Positions 1 through 8,924 of a DNA stretch of 64,000 nt are shown here, one piece after another. The first letter of the stretch is position 1. Each line of letters starts with the position of its first letter. Made by a program: the position numbers and the translations under genes. Source of the DNA: Phycisphaerales bacterium (GTDB taxonomy: Bacteria; Planctomycetota; Phycisphaerae; Phycisphaerales; UBA1924); contig JAJVHS010000021.1 in assembly GCA_022072615.1 (NCBI GenBank), forward strand, positions 1 through 64,000. Reading direction: 5' to 3'. The notes under the pieces are model-generated. The model made no database searches and had not been told where the DNA came from. It saw nothing but the letters and a program-made list of their open reading frames with translations.

Positions 1-694
1 AGACGACCGACCGGGCCAGGCCCTGCGGGCCGAGGCTGTGCTCGATGAATTCCTTCACCTCGCGGCCGCGCTCGCCGATCAGGGCGATGACGTTGACGTC
101 GGCGTCGGAGCGGGCGGCGATCGTGCCCAGCAGCGTGCTCTTTCCCACGCCGGGGCCGGCGAAGATGCCCATCCGCTGGCCGCTGCCGAGGGTGGTGAAG
201 AGATCGACGGCTCGGACGCCGGTGTGCAGCGGCTGGGTGATGCGCCTGCGCGCGAGCGGCTGGATCGGGCGCGGGGTGAGCGGCATCGGGATGCGCTCGT
301 GGATGGGACCCTTGCCGTCGATGGGCCGGCCCAGGCCGTCGACGCAGCGGCCGAGCATGCGCTCGCCGACGGGCGTGGTCTGCGAGACCTGCTCGCCGAC
401 GACGTGATCGCCCGGGCGGATGCCCGCGGTGTCGCCGAGCGTCATCACCACCGCGTGGTCCTTCGTGAAGCCGATGACCTCGCCGAGCACGATGGCGCCG
501 GGGCTGCCGCCGGCGCGGGTGTGGATCGACACCAGCGACCCGGCGGGCACGGGAAGGTCGTCGACCATCACCGTCAGGCCGCGGAGGGCGCTGACGACGC
601 CGGCGACGCGGAGGGGCTGGAAATCCTCGAGCGTCCGCAGCGCGGAAGCGAAGCAGGTTTCTTCAACGATCGCGGCCGCGGGGGCGCTGGTCAT
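1..694 (-). CDS. fliI: Flagellar export ATPase FliI (C-terminus beyond window edge)
   Basis: Only the first 231 codons are in the window; the gene runs off position 1. The protein starts MTSAPAAAIVEETC and contains the beta-barrel N-domain, the Walker A loop GPGVGKST and the following block GERGREVKEFIEHSLG, both typical of the FliI/YscN/F1-beta family. FliI is the hexameric ATPase that unloads and energises substrates at the flagellar type III export gate, working with FliH. Its ATG overlaps the fliH stop codon by 4 bp (ATGA), so the two are translationally coupled. Identification is firm; catalytic-core completeness cannot be judged because the 3' half is missing. Confidence 0.95.
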   Translation of the reverse strand, partial: MTSAPAAAIVEETCFASALRTLEDFQPLRVAGVVSALRGLTVMVDDLPVPAGSLVSIHTRAGGSPGAIVLGEVIGFTKDHAVVMTLGDTAGIRPGDHVVGEQVSQTTPVGERMLGRCVDGLGRPIDGKGPIHERIPMPLTPRPIQPLARRRITQPLHTGVRAVDLFTTLGSGQRMGIFAGPGVGKSTLLGTIAARSDADVNVIALIGERGREVKEFIEHSLGPQGLARSVV

Positions 695-1401
695 GCGTCC
701 TCCCGTGGCGGGAGCAGTGCCGCCACGACGCGGTCGATCTGCGTCGAGATATCCGCGTCGACGACGGCGCCGGTGGCCGCCTTCACCACGCAGCCGCCCC
801 GTTCGATGGATTCGTCGGGGTTGATCTCGGCGTGCCGGACGTGGGCGAACTTCTGGAGCAGCTGCGGCATCAGGTCGGCGGCGACGGCGGCGTCGGCGGG
901 GTTGACGCTCACGCGGACGCGCGTGGGGCGCATCACCAGGCTCAGCGCGGCGTCGAGCGCCTGCGCGACGGCGCCGGGGTCGGCCGCGATCACCCGCCTC
1001 GTGAGCCGCGAGGCGATCTCGACCGCGAGCCTGAGCACGTCGATCCTTGCCTGCATGACGATGGCCTCGCGCTCCTGGTCGAAGGTGGAAAGCGCGGCCT
1101 CCCAGGCCTTGGCGAGCGCATCGATCTTCTGCTGGTTCTCCTTCACCGCCTGCGCGCGTCCGGCCTCGAGGCCCTTGGCGAGCCCGGCTTCGCGGCCGGC
1201 GGCCAGTCCCTGGTCGTGGCCAGCCTCGCGCGCCCCGGCGATGAGCCTGTCGCGTTCGTTCTGGGCATCCTGGATGAGGGCGGCGGCCCGGGTCCGGGCC
1301 TGGCGGAGGATCGCCTCGCCCTGGCGGGCGAGGTCGCCAAGGTCGAGCACGAGTGCGTCGCGGGTGACTTCCTGGGCATCTGCTCGGCGGATGAGGGCCA
1401 T
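691..1401 (-). CDS. fliH: Flagellar assembly protein FliH
   Basis: A 236-residue protein with a long charged helical/coiled-coil N-terminal half. Glycine-spaced repeats (AGHDQGLAAGREAGLAKGLEAG, roughly residues 60-82) are of the GxxxG type characteristic of FliH. The C-terminal alpha/beta domain resembles the F1 delta/FliH fold. FliH binds and regulates the FliI ATPase on the cytoplasmic face of the export apparatus. The gene sits between fliG (27-bp gap) and fliI (4-bp overlap), the standard position. Sequence conservation in this family is weak, so the call rests on the glycine repeats plus order. Confidence 0.9.
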   Translation of the reverse strand: MALIRRADAQEVTRDALVLDLGDLARQGEAILRQARTRAAALIQDAQNERDRLIAGAREAGHDQGLAAGREAGLAKGLEAGRAQAVKENQQKIDALAKAWEAALSTFDQEREAIVMQARIDVLRLAVEIASRLTRRVIAADPGAVAQALDAALSLVMRPTRVRVSVNPADAAVAADLMPQLLQKFAHVRHAEINPDESIERGGCVVKAATGAVVDADISTQIDRVVAALLPPREDA

Positions 1402-1428
1402 GTCGTCGTCCTGCGTTGGCGTGCGGGG

Positions 1429-2469
1429 TCAGACGATGAGATCGGACTCGCCGCCGCGGCCCTGGATGATGACGTCGCCCGACTCCTCGAGCCTGCGGAC
1501 GATGTCGACGATGCGCTGCTGGGCGCCTTCCACGTCGCTGACGCGGACGGGGCCCATGAACTCCATGTCCTCCTTGATGAGCTGGGCCGCTCGCTCGGAC
1601 ATGTTCTTGAAGATCTTGTTCTGGAGGTCCGACGAGGCCGTCTTGAGCGCGAGGGCCAGCTCCTCGTTGTCAACTTCCTTGAGGACGGCCTGGATGCCCT
1701 TGTCGTTGACGAGCATGATGTCCTCGAAGACGAACATGAGCCGGCGGATCTGCTCGACCAGGTCGGGGTCGTCGGACTCGAGGCCCTCGAGGATGGCCTT
1801 CTCGGTGGCGCGGTCGGCGAGGTTAAGGATCTCGGCGACGGTCGGGATTCCGCCGGCCTTCTCCATGCTCTGGGCGAGCATGTTGGCGAGGCGGCTTTCG
1901 AGGCCCTTCTCGACCTCGCGGATCACCTCGGGGTTGGTCTGCTCCATGTTGGCGATGCGCTTGATGACCTCGACCTGCTTCTGCATGGGGAGGCCGCCGA
2001 GGATCTCGGCCGCCTTGTGGTGCGGGAGGTGGCAGACGATCAGCGCGATGGTCTGCGGATGCTCGTCCTGGATGAACGTCAGGAGGTTCTCGCTCTCGGC
2101 CCGCTGGAGGAAGGCGAAGGGGGTCTTCTGGACCTGCACCTGGATGCCCGCGAGCACCTTCTCCGCGGCCTTGGGGTCCATGGACTGGGTGAGCAACTGC
2201 CGCGCGAAGTCGAGGTTGCCCTCGGACCCGTACTGCGAGGCGATCGAGTAGCCGTAGTACTCCTCCACGACCGAATCCTGGAGCGACTTGGGGACGCGGC
2301 CGAGGCCGGCGAGCTCGCGCGTGAGCTCCTGGACGGCCTCGGGCGCCATCTTCTTGAGGATGAGCGCGGCCTTTTCGGAGCCGATGGCCAGCAGGAGGAT
2401 GGCCGCCTTGGTCATCCCGTCGAGCTTCGCGGGGTCATCGGGGAGTTTTTCGTGTGGCTTGCGGGGCAC
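1429..2469 (-). CDS. fliG: Flagellar motor switch protein FliG
   Basis: A 346-residue protein of normal FliG length. The N-terminal domain reads TKAAILLLAIGSEKAALILK, and the middle domain contains the EHPQTIAL motif (about residues 133-140). The C-terminal domain carries the conserved charged helix around LKTASSDLQNKIFKNMSERA, which contacts the stator. FliG forms the torque-generating part of the C-ring and binds FliF in the MS ring. It lies directly downstream of fliF (66-bp gap) in the same transcription unit. Confidence 0.97.
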   Translation of the reverse strand: MPRKPHEKLPDDPAKLDGMTKAAILLLAIGSEKAALILKKMAPEAVQELTRELAGLGRVPKSLQDSVVEEYYGYSIASQYGSEGNLDFARQLLTQSMDPKAAEKVLAGIQVQVQKTPFAFLQRAESENLLTFIQDEHPQTIALIVCHLPHHKAAEILGGLPMQKQVEVIKRIANMEQTNPEVIREVEKGLESRLANMLAQSMEKAGGIPTVAEILNLADRATEKAILEGLESDDPDLVEQIRRLMFVFEDIMLVNDKGIQAVLKEVDNEELALALKTASSDLQNKIFKNMSERAAQLIKEDMEFMGPVRVSDVEGAQQRIVDIVRRLEESGDVIIQGRGGESDLIV

Positions 2470-2535
2470 CGATCCATCGCCTCACTGCTGACCGACCTGC
2501 ACCGGCGGCCGACGCTCGCGCGCGGCCGCGCGGGG

Positions 2536-4275
2536 TTACTGCTCGACCTGGACCCAGCGGTTCAGGAGCCGGGCCGCGGCGACGGGGTCCTGCTGGACCA
2601 TCTCGCCGACGCTCTCGAGGATCTTCTGGGCTCTCATCTCCTGGTCGTCGATCTCGATGCCGGGCATGGGCATCTCGCCCTCGGCGGCCTCGCCGATCGA
2701 CTCGCCCTTGATTTCCACCTGCGGGGGCACGCCCACCAGCTCCTCGGCGGTGGGCATCTCGACCTTCCGAGCCGACTTCCTGACCATCGAGACCATCATG
2801 AACAGCGCCACGCCGGCCAGGAGCGCCAGGATGACCGTGTCGAGCACCCCGCCGCCGAGTGAGAACCCGCCGCCCGGCCCGCCGATGCCGATGGTTCCGA
2901 GCAGACCGCCGCCGTCGGGCGCGGCGAGCGCCGGCATGTCGGCCGCGATCATGGAGACGACGACATCACCGTCGATGGCCTTGCCCTGGGAGTCCGCGGT
3001 GCGGACGTGGGGCGTGAGCGATGCGACGATCCGGGCCTTCTCCTGATCGAAACGAGCGGTGATCTCCGCTTCCGTCGGAGCGGCCTGGGTTCCGCCGGCG
3101 GGGGCCGGGGCGTTGCCGCCGGCCGCGGCGGCCTTGTCCTTGTCCACCAGCGACGAGATGTACCCGCGGGGCACGTTCACCGACACCGCAAGACGCGTCG
3201 GCATGCCGCGGGGATCGATGATGTTCTCGGTGCGCGTGCCGACGTGGATGTCGAACTCGTTCTCCTCCTCGGACTGCTCGAGCGTGCTGCCGGAGGCGCC
3301 GGCGCGGGTGATATCCGCGCCGGTGTTGGAGCGCAGGCCCGGCTCGGCGCCGGGCGACTTGTCCATCTGGGTGGTGGTCTGGTTCGTGCCGCGCTTGAGC
3401 AGGGAGACGGTGCCGTCGCCCTTGTCCATGTTCTTCTGGACGCGGGCGGTGACCTGGGTCACGTCGACCTGGGCGGTGACGGCGACGCCGACGCCGGGGA
3501 TGTAGGAGAGGAGCTCGGAGATCTTGTCGCGGAGCTGCTGCTCGACCTTGGCGGCGTGATCGAGGTAGGTGGTCGAAAGGATCTCGCTGCCGGACGACGG
3601 TTTGCGGGGGCGTCCCCCGGAAGCGTCGATCACCTGGACGCGGTCGATGTCCATGCCCGCCACGGCACCGGCGACGTGGGCGGCGATGGCGTCCACGGTG
3701 CCCTGGGAGAGCGCGGCCCCGTCGCGCGTCTGCACGCTGACCGACGCCGTCGGCCGGCGGGCCGCCGCGCCCAGGCCCTGCACCTCGGGGACATCGAGGT
3801 TCACCACCGCCGACTTGATCCCCGCGTACTGGCCGATCTGGCGGGCGAGCTCGCCCCGCAGCGCCAGCAGGTACTGGCGGTTGTTCTGCTCGCGGCTGGA
3901 CCACCACGTCTGGCCGTCGATCAGGTTGCGGAACAGGTACTGGGTGTCCGCGGGCAGGAGCTTGGCTTCGCCCAGCCGCGCCATGGCCTCCTGCTGACGG
4001 GCCTTGGGGACGGTGATGCCCGCGGGCGTGATCTGGGCGTCGATGCCCGCGGCCTGGAGCGCCGCGACGCGCTGACCGAGCTCTTCGGGCGTCCCCCCCA
4101 CCGCGAGCGTCGCGGACGCGCCGCGCGACGAGTACTGCGCGACGACCAGCCACGCCAGCACGCCGATGATCGCGGCGCACGCGATCAGCAGCTTCTGGCT
4201 CGGCGAGAGCTTGCCGAGCGTCACCGTGACCTGATTGAATACGTTCTGCAGCGCACCCACTGGGCGGGCCTCCAT
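2536..4275 (-). CDS. fliF: Flagellar MS-ring protein FliF
   Basis: About 579 residues. It has an N-terminal membrane segment (KLLIACAAIIGVLAWLVVA), a YscJ/FliF ring-building domain, a long periplasmic region, and a second membrane helix near residue 485 (VLDTVILALLAGVALFMMV). The C-terminal tail carries the FliG-binding segment. FliF makes the MS ring that nucleates basal-body assembly. The reading frame also permits a TTG start at 4287. The ATG at 4275 was preferred because GAAGAAGG lies just upstream, although at short spacing; the start is uncertain by four codons. Confidence 0.95.
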   Translation of the reverse strand: MEARPVGALQNVFNQVTVTLGKLSPSQKLLIACAAIIGVLAWLVVAQYSSRGASATLAVGGTPEELGQRVAALQAAGIDAQITPAGITVPKARQQEAMARLGEAKLLPADTQYLFRNLIDGQTWWSSREQNNRQYLLALRGELARQIGQYAGIKSAVVNLDVPEVQGLGAAARRPTASVSVQTRDGAALSQGTVDAIAAHVAGAVAGMDIDRVQVIDASGGRPRKPSSGSEILSTTYLDHAAKVEQQLRDKISELLSYIPGVGVAVTAQVDVTQVTARVQKNMDKGDGTVSLLKRGTNQTTTQMDKSPGAEPGLRSNTGADITRAGASGSTLEQSEEENEFDIHVGTRTENIIDPRGMPTRLAVSVNVPRGYISSLVDKDKAAAAGGNAPAPAGGTQAAPTEAEITARFDQEKARIVASLTPHVRTADSQGKAIDGDVVVSMIAADMPALAAPDGGGLLGTIGIGGPGGGFSLGGGVLDTVILALLAGVALFMMVSMVRKSARKVEMPTAEELVGVPPQVEIKGESIGEAAEGEMPMPGIEIDDQEMRAQKILESVGEMVQQDPVAAARLLNRWVQVEQ

Positions 4276-4287
4276 GCCCTTCTTCAA

Positions 4288-4575
4288 TCAGCCCGGGACT
4301 GAGAACCCGGGAAGCCGCGCACTCCTTGCGCATCCGTGTCGAGATGCCGGTCCATCGGGCCGGGCCCGGGACCGATCCACCAGAACCCGCATCTCCCTTC
4401 GGCCTTCGGACACCGCAGGCTTGAAACGTCGGGTTTCTGCGCGAGGACAACGCGCACAAGCGGCGCACCGTTCAGCAAAGTTGACCGAGAGCCGGAGCCG
4501 GGCGTTGCCGGGCGCGGGTTGCGATACTCCGAGCACGACGCGCGCGATCGCCGGGCCGCGGAGCCCGCGAGCGGA
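4288..4575. other. 288-bp gap between fliE and fliF with no recognised element
   Basis: This is the longest gap within the flagellar cluster. No open frame with family resemblance, no sigma-54 -24/-12 pair, no sigma-28 box and no clear terminator hairpin could be seen on the coding strand. It could hold an internal promoter of another class, but nothing here supports a specific call. Confidence 0.5.
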
Positions 4576-4902
4576 TCACACCCGCATCTGCTTGACCTCG
4601 TCGTACGCCTCCATCACCTTGTTGCGCAGTGACTGGAGCATCCGGAAGGCGACGTCGGCCTTCTGCGTGGCGACCAGGACGCTCTCGTAATCCGTGCGCT
4701 TCCCCGTGGCGAGGTCCTCGACGGCGCGGGTCGCGTCCTGCTGGAGCTGGTTGACCTGCCTGAGGTTCTCGAGCAGGACATCCTTGAACTCGGTCTCGCC
4801 CGGGCGGAGCGGGCGTGCGGGATTGCCGGGACCTCCTATCCCTGAGGCGGCGCCAACTCCGTCGGCGCCCGAGTTCCTGAGAAGTCCAAGGGGATCGGTC
4901 AT
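4576..4902 (-). CDS. fliE: Flagellar hook-basal body protein FliE
   Basis: A 108-residue protein of normal FliE size. Its glycine-rich N-terminus is followed by a helical C-terminal half with FKDVLLENLRQVNQLQQDAT and DVAFRMLQSLRNKVMEAYDE, close to the FliE consensus. FliE connects the MS ring to the proximal rod and is the first rod-type export substrate. It follows flgC after 23 bp, as in most flgBC-fliE operons. Confidence 0.95.
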   Translation of the reverse strand: MTDPLGLLRNSGADGVGAASGIGGPGNPARPLRPGETEFKDVLLENLRQVNQLQQDATRAVEDLATGKRTDYESVLVATQKADVAFRMLQSLRNKVMEAYDEVKQMRV

Positions 4903-4925
4903 CGAACACTCCGCGCGTGCAGGGG

Positions 4926-5354
4926 CTAGGCGATCAACCGCAATGCCGATGCCATCATCTGTTTCATCGCTTCGGCGGCGGCGAGGTTGGCTTCATAGGC
5001 CCGTGATGCCTCCAGGGCGTTGACCTGCTCGATCACCGGGTTGACGTTCGGCCGCGGAACGTAGCCCTTGTTGGGACCGTCCTTGTAGGCAAGGGGGCTG
5101 GTCGGGTCCCACTTGAGATTGAAGGGGGCGTCGTCGAGGGTGATATCGGTGACGTGGACGCCGAGCGACCGGGCATCATCGGTCCGCCCGGCGGGATCCC
5201 CGGCGGCGAAGTGGACGGTCCGCCGCCGCCACGGGTTGATGTTCCCGTTCTCGTCGAGCACGGTGTCGGCGTTGGCGATGTTGGCGGCGATGACCGCCAT
5301 GCGGGTGCGCTGGGCGGTCATGCCGGCGGCGGGGATGTCGAGCAGTCCGTACAT
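4926..5354 (-). CDS. flgC: Flagellar proximal rod protein FlgC
   Basis: A 142-residue protein. It has the flagellar rod/hook N-terminal motif (SGMxAxxxRMxVxAxNIANA type, here AAGMTAQRTRMAVIAANIAN) and the C-terminal signature VNPVIEQVNALEASRAYEAN. Both ends form the coiled-coil core shared by rod proteins. It is exported by the flagellar type III machinery and forms part of the proximal rod with FlgB. The gene lies between flgB (28-bp gap) and fliE (23-bp gap). Confidence 0.96.
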   Translation of the reverse strand: MYGLLDIPAAGMTAQRTRMAVIAANIANADTVLDENGNINPWRRRTVHFAAGDPAGRTDDARSLGVHVTDITLDDAPFNLKWDPTSPLAYKDGPNKGYVPRPNVNPVIEQVNALEASRAYEANLAAAEAMKQMMASALRLIA

Positions 5355-5382
5355 GCGGTGGTCCCACTACGAGGCTCGGCGA

Positions 5383-5829
5383 TCAGGCGCGCTGGGCGAT
5401 GGCGGCCTTGAGCAATTCGAAACGGCTCCGGAGCATCTCGGACGCGTACCTGAATTCCTGGCCGGTCTCGACCAGGTCCTGCATCAGGCCCTCGGTGTCG
5501 CGGTTGTTGCGGTCGTGGAAGAGGATGTTGCCGGAGGCGGTCCTGGGCTCGAGCCGGAAGTTCGAGGGTCCGGGGCCTTCGACGCGCAGTTCCTGCGTCG
5601 AGCGCAGCTCCAGCGCCCCGCGCTCGCCGCCGGTCGCCCCGCGGCGGGCATCGACGGCCCTTGCCAGTTCGCTGCGGAAGTCGGCGACCGAGACGTTCTT
5701 CTGGCGGTAGTCGGGGGTGGAGATGTTGGCGATATTGCCAGCGATGAAGCGCTGGCGGAGCGAGGCGAACCGCAGCGACGCCTCGAGGGTCGGGATCGCG
5801 CCGGATTGTGTGATGTCCTCGATGAGCAT
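5383..5829 (-). CDS. flgB: Flagellar proximal rod protein FlgB
   Basis: A 148-residue protein. The rod N-terminal block includes LRFASLRQRFIAGNIANIST and PDYRQKNVSVADF. The C-terminal part is helical, with VETGQEFRYASEMLRSRFEL. FlgB is the most proximal rod subunit. As the first gene of the structural operon, it starts 20 bp downstream of a strong sigma-54 promoter match, giving a very short predicted 5' leader. No good Shine-Dalgarno sequence precedes the ATG. Confidence 0.95.
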   Translation of the reverse strand: MLIEDITQSGAIPTLEASLRFASLRQRFIAGNIANISTPDYRQKNVSVADFRSELARAVDARRGATGGERGALELRSTQELRVEGPGPSNFRLEPRTASGNILFHDRNNRDTEGLMQDLVETGQEFRYASEMLRSRFELLKAAIAQRA

Positions 5830-5848
5830 GGTGCCTGGGTTCTGGGTC

Positions 5849-5864
5849 GCAAAGGACGGGCCAG
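5849..5864 (-). promoter_or_regulatory. Sigma-54 (RpoN) -24/-12 promoter for the flgB operon
   Basis: On the minus strand the sequence reads CTGGCCCGTCCTTTGC. It matches the RpoN consensus YTGGCACG-N4-TTGC with one substitution in the -24 box and exact GG-N10-GC spacing. It lies in the 37-bp gap between the stop codon of the sigma-54 activator gene and the flgB ATG. The predicted transcription start is about 8 nt before the ATG. The adjacent gene encodes exactly the class of enhancer-binding protein needed to open such a promoter. Confidence 0.8.
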
Positions 5865-5866
5865 CG

Positions 5867-7384
5867 CTACAGCGACGGTTCGACGAGCTGGAGTTCCTTC
5901 CAGCGCTTGAGCTTGAGGCCCAGGGTCCGCACGCCGATCCCCAGCGCCACGGCGGTCCTCTGGCGGTGGCCGTTGTGGCGGACCAGCGTCTGCACGATCG
6001 CGTCGCGTTCGATCTCCTCGAGGGTGCGCTGGTCGATCCCGGCCGGGAGCGGGGCCGCGCCCGTGATCGCGGCGATCCCGCCGCTCTTGACCTCGACCGC
6101 CTGCGCCGGCGCGGCGGCGTGCATCACCGACCTGTAGGACGCCGAACGGGCGGGCACGCCCAGCCACGGTTCGACCAGGTCGCGGCTGATGATCGTGGGC
6201 TGACCGGTCGTGTTGGAGGCGCCGGCGAGGACGACCGCTCGTTCGCAGATGTTCTGAAGCTCGCGGACGTTGCCGGGCCAGTGGTACTCGCGCAGGAGCG
6301 TGAGCGCGGCGGGGTCGAAGCGGACGTCGCCGCGTCCCTCGCGGCGGCAGATCTCGGCGACGAAGTGGCCAGCGAGCTCGGGGATGTCCTCGCGGCGGTC
6401 GCGCAGCGGGGGCACGCTCACGGGGAGGACGTTGAGGCGGAAGAACAGGTCCTGCCTGAAATCGCCGTCCTCGATCGACCTGTGCAGGTCGCGGTTGCTG
6501 GTGGCGATGACGCGCACGTCGATGCCGATCGTGATGCTCGATCCGACGCGTTCGAAGGCCCGCTCCTGGAGCACGCGGAGGAGCTTGGCCTGGATCTGGG
6601 CCGGGACCTCCGACACCTCGTCGAGCAGGAGCGTGCCGGTATCGGCGAGCTCGAAGCGGCCCTTGCGGGTCTTCTCGGCGCCCGTGAAGGCGCCGCGCTC
6701 GTGGCCGAAGAGTTCGCTTTCGAGGAGGGACTCGGAGAGTGCGGCGCAGTTGACCGCCAGGAACGGAGCGGCGGCGCGTCCGCTGCTCTCGTGGATGGCC
6801 CTGGCGACAACCTCCTTGCCCACGCCGGATTCACCGCAGACCAGCACGGTGCCCTGCGAGGCGGCGACGGCGGCGACGTGCTGGCGCAGGGCCCGCATGG
6901 CCGGCGAAGACCCGATCAGGCGGTCGACGCCGCGGAGCGCGGCGGGAGGCGACCCCGCGACCACCGAGTGGGCGACCCCATCGGGCACGACGGCTCGGAG
7001 CAGGGCGTTGTCCTTGAGCACCCGCCCGTGGTCGACGGCGCGCTTGGTGGTGATGATCAGCTCGTCGCCCTCGAAGGGCTTGGTGAGGTAGTCGAAGGCG
7101 CCCAGGCGCATGGCCTTGACCGCGGTTTCGATCGACCCGAACGCGGTCATGACGATGACGGGCAGGTCCTCGTCGATGGCCCGGATCTTCTCGAGCAGCT
7201 CGATGCCGCCCATGGCGGGCATCTTCTGGTCAGTGATAACGGCGTCGGGCCGCCGCGCCGAGATGGCCTCGAGGGCGGCGTTGCCGTCGGGCGCGGTCAC
7301 GACTTCCATGCCGGCTCGGCGGAGGGTCGCCGCCACGCTGTCCCTCATCATTTCCTTGTCGTCGACAACCAGGACCGTCCTCAT
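5867..7384 (-). CDS. NtrC-family sigma-54 response regulator (FlgR/FleR-like)
   Basis: A 505-residue protein with three domains. The receiver domain (1-120) has acidic pair D8/D9 and phospho-acceptor D52 in ITDQKMPAMGG. The AAA+ domain (about 155-395) has Walker A GESGVGKE at 184-191 and the sigma-54 contact loop GAFTGA at 231-236. A Fis-type helix-turn-helix lies at the C-terminus. It is co-translated with the upstream kinase (ATGA overlap), so it is its probable phosphorylation partner. Its gene ends just before a sigma-54 promoter driving flgB. By analogy with FlgR, FleR and FlrC, it probably activates the rod/basal-body operon. Confidence 0.93.
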   Translation of the reverse strand: MRTVLVVDDKEMMRDSVAATLRRAGMEVVTAPDGNAALEAISARRPDAVITDQKMPAMGGIELLEKIRAIDEDLPVIVMTAFGSIETAVKAMRLGAFDYLTKPFEGDELIITTKRAVDHGRVLKDNALLRAVVPDGVAHSVVAGSPPAALRGVDRLIGSSPAMRALRQHVAAVAASQGTVLVCGESGVGKEVVARAIHESSGRAAAPFLAVNCAALSESLLESELFGHERGAFTGAEKTRKGRFELADTGTLLLDEVSEVPAQIQAKLLRVLQERAFERVGSSITIGIDVRVIATSNRDLHRSIEDGDFRQDLFFRLNVLPVSVPPLRDRREDIPELAGHFVAEICRREGRGDVRFDPAALTLLREYHWPGNVRELQNICERAVVLAGASNTTGQPTIISRDLVEPWLGVPARSASYRSVMHAAAPAQAVEVKSGGIAAITGAAPLPAGIDQRTLEEIERDAIVQTLVRHNGHRQRTAVALGIGVRTLGLKLKRWKELQLVEPSL

Positions 7385-8403
7385 TCGTGGACCTCCGCGC
7401 TGGCCGGGGCGTCCTGCCCCGGTGTAGAGACGTGGTGAACGCGGCGTTGTGCCGCGATGGATACCTCGTGTGGATCTTCGGTCGGCGCGACGCCGGGGGT
7501 CGGCAGGCGCAGCTCGACCTCCGCGCCTCCCGCCGGCGCGTTGCGCACGCTGACGCTCCCGCCGTGGGCCTCGACGATGCGGTGGACGATCGCCAGTCCC
7601 AGGCCGGTTCCGGTCTGCCGCGTGGTGAAGAACGGGTTGAACATGCGGGCCGCGACCTCGGTCGGGATGCCCGGGCCGGTATCACGGACGACCAGGCTGG
7701 CGGCGCCCGGTCCGTCTGCCGCCGCGGCCAGTGTGATCCGCCGCCGCGTGCTCCCCGCCTCGCCCATGGCCTGCACGGCGTTTCGGATGAGGTTGACAAG
7801 CGCCCGCACCACCAGCCCGCGATCGACCTCGAGCGCCACGGCGCCGGGCACGTCGACCGCGAGCGTGACCGCGTCGAGGCCGCCGGGCAGGTCCTCGCGG
7901 CAGGCCTGGACCGCGCACTCGAAGAGCTCGTCCGCCTCGACCACCGACCGGCGGATCTTGAACTCGCGAGCGAACGTCAGCAGGTCCTCGACGATCGCGG
8001 CGAGCCCCACCGCCGCACGGTCGATCTTCTCCACCGTCTGCCGCTCGGCCGGGCGATCGGTCAGATCCTCCACGAGCATGCGCGAGTACAGGCGGATCGA
8101 ACCGAGCGGGTTGCGGACCTCGTGCGCGATGCCGGCGGCCATCTCGCCCAGCGCCGCGAGGCGGCGGGAGCGTTCGATCTGCTCGTTGGCGGAGCGCAGC
8201 TCGGCGTTAAGGCGGGCGACCTCGGCGTGGAGCTGCTGGTGGGTCGCCTGGAGGCGCACGGTGACGTCGTTGAACGCGCCCATGAGCTCGGCGAGGTCGG
8301 CGGGCGTCACACGCGCCTCCCGCACCGCCTGCGCGAAGCCATCCCCGGGCCCGGTGTCGACCCGATCGAGCGTCGCATCATGTCCGCCGCCGCTGTGAAC
8401 CAC
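7381..8403 (-). CDS. Soluble sensor histidine kinase (FlgS/FleS-like)
   Basis: About 340 residues with no membrane segment. A helical N-terminal sensor region leads to a HisKA dimerisation domain with the phospho-acceptor H94 in GIAHEVRNPLGS. The HATPase domain follows, with N box NLIRNAVQAM, G1 box DTGPGIP and G2 box TGLGLAI. The chosen start is a GTG whose first base overlaps the stop of the upstream gene (TAGTG), preceded by AGGGAGG at good spacing. Cytoplasmic location and pairing with a sigma-54 activator next to flgB suggest it senses flagellar assembly state. The signal itself is unknown. Confidence 0.88.
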   Translation of the reverse strand: MVHSGGGHDATLDRVDTGPGDGFAQAVREARVTPADLAELMGAFNDVTVRLQATHQQLHAEVARLNAELRSANEQIERSRRLAALGEMAAGIAHEVRNPLGSIRLYSRMLVEDLTDRPAERQTVEKIDRAAVGLAAIVEDLLTFAREFKIRRSVVEADELFECAVQACREDLPGGLDAVTLAVDVPGAVALEVDRGLVVRALVNLIRNAVQAMGEAGSTRRRITLAAAADGPGAASLVVRDTGPGIPTEVAARMFNPFFTTRQTGTGLGLAIVHRIVEAHGGSVSVRNAPAGGAEVELRLPTPGVAPTEDPHEVSIAAQRRVHHVSTPGQDAPASAEVHE

Positions 8404-8882
8404 TACGCCTCCCTGTCCTGGAACATCGGCCCGCCGCCCGCGCGCGGGCCGCCGTACGCGCCGGTGGCGCGGCGTGATCGATCGAGCGTCGCCAGCTCCC
8501 CGGCGACGCGTTCGCGCTCGGCGATCATGCAGTCGCGATCGGCCTGATCTCGCCGCGTGATGCTCTCGATGAGCTGGGTGATGGCGTCGACGACCTGGCC
8601 GACGCCGTGCCGCTGCGCGGGGTCGAGGGTCGCGAGGAACTGGGGCCACCGCGCGCGGACGGGGGCGAGCGTGTCCGTGACCGCCTGGACGCGTTCCAGC
8701 AGCACCTGCCGGCGACCGAGCAGCTCCAGCAGCTCATCGGTCCGGTGCTCGCTGATGAGCTCGCCCTGCTTTTGGCTGAGGGCGTCGAGCTCCTCGTAGA
8801 GCTCGCGCTGGGCGACGAGCAGGCGCACGACGGCGGGCGCCTGGAGGGACGGTGGCTGGGTCTGACTGTCCGCCGCGGTCAT
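8403..8882 (-). CDS. FlgN-like flagellar export chaperone (probable)
   Basis: About 159 residues, nearly all helical. Heptad-like stretches (VVRLLVAQRELYEELDALSQ, then LLELLGRRQVLLERVQAVTD) and a basic/acidic C-terminal helix match the size and architecture of FlgN-type chaperones. The ATG at 8882 was chosen because AGGAAGG precedes it. The gene overlaps the kinase gene, placing it in the flagellar regulatory operon. FlgN family members share little sequence, so the function is inferred from fold-like features and context. Confidence 0.6.
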   Translation of the reverse strand: MTAADSQTQPPSLQAPAVVRLLVAQRELYEELDALSQKQGELISEHRTDELLELLGRRQVLLERVQAVTDTLAPVRARWPQFLATLDPAQRHGVGQVVDAITQLIESITRRDQADRDCMIAERERVAGELATLDRSRRATGAYGGPRAGGGPMFQDREA

Positions 8883-8924
8883 CCTGACCTTCCTTTCCGC
8901 CCATCCAGGGCGGGCACTCAACCC

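Noticed and set aside
38-2862. Long plus-strand open frames across the flagellar genes
   Set aside because: They are antisense to fliI, fliH and fliG, have Arg/Gly/Ala/Asp-rich compositions typical of shifted high-GC frames, and show no family motifs.
4288-4575. Search for a second sigma-54 or a sigma-28 promoter before fliF
   Set aside because: No GG-N10-GC pair with adequate flanks and no sigma-28 box was found on the coding strand.
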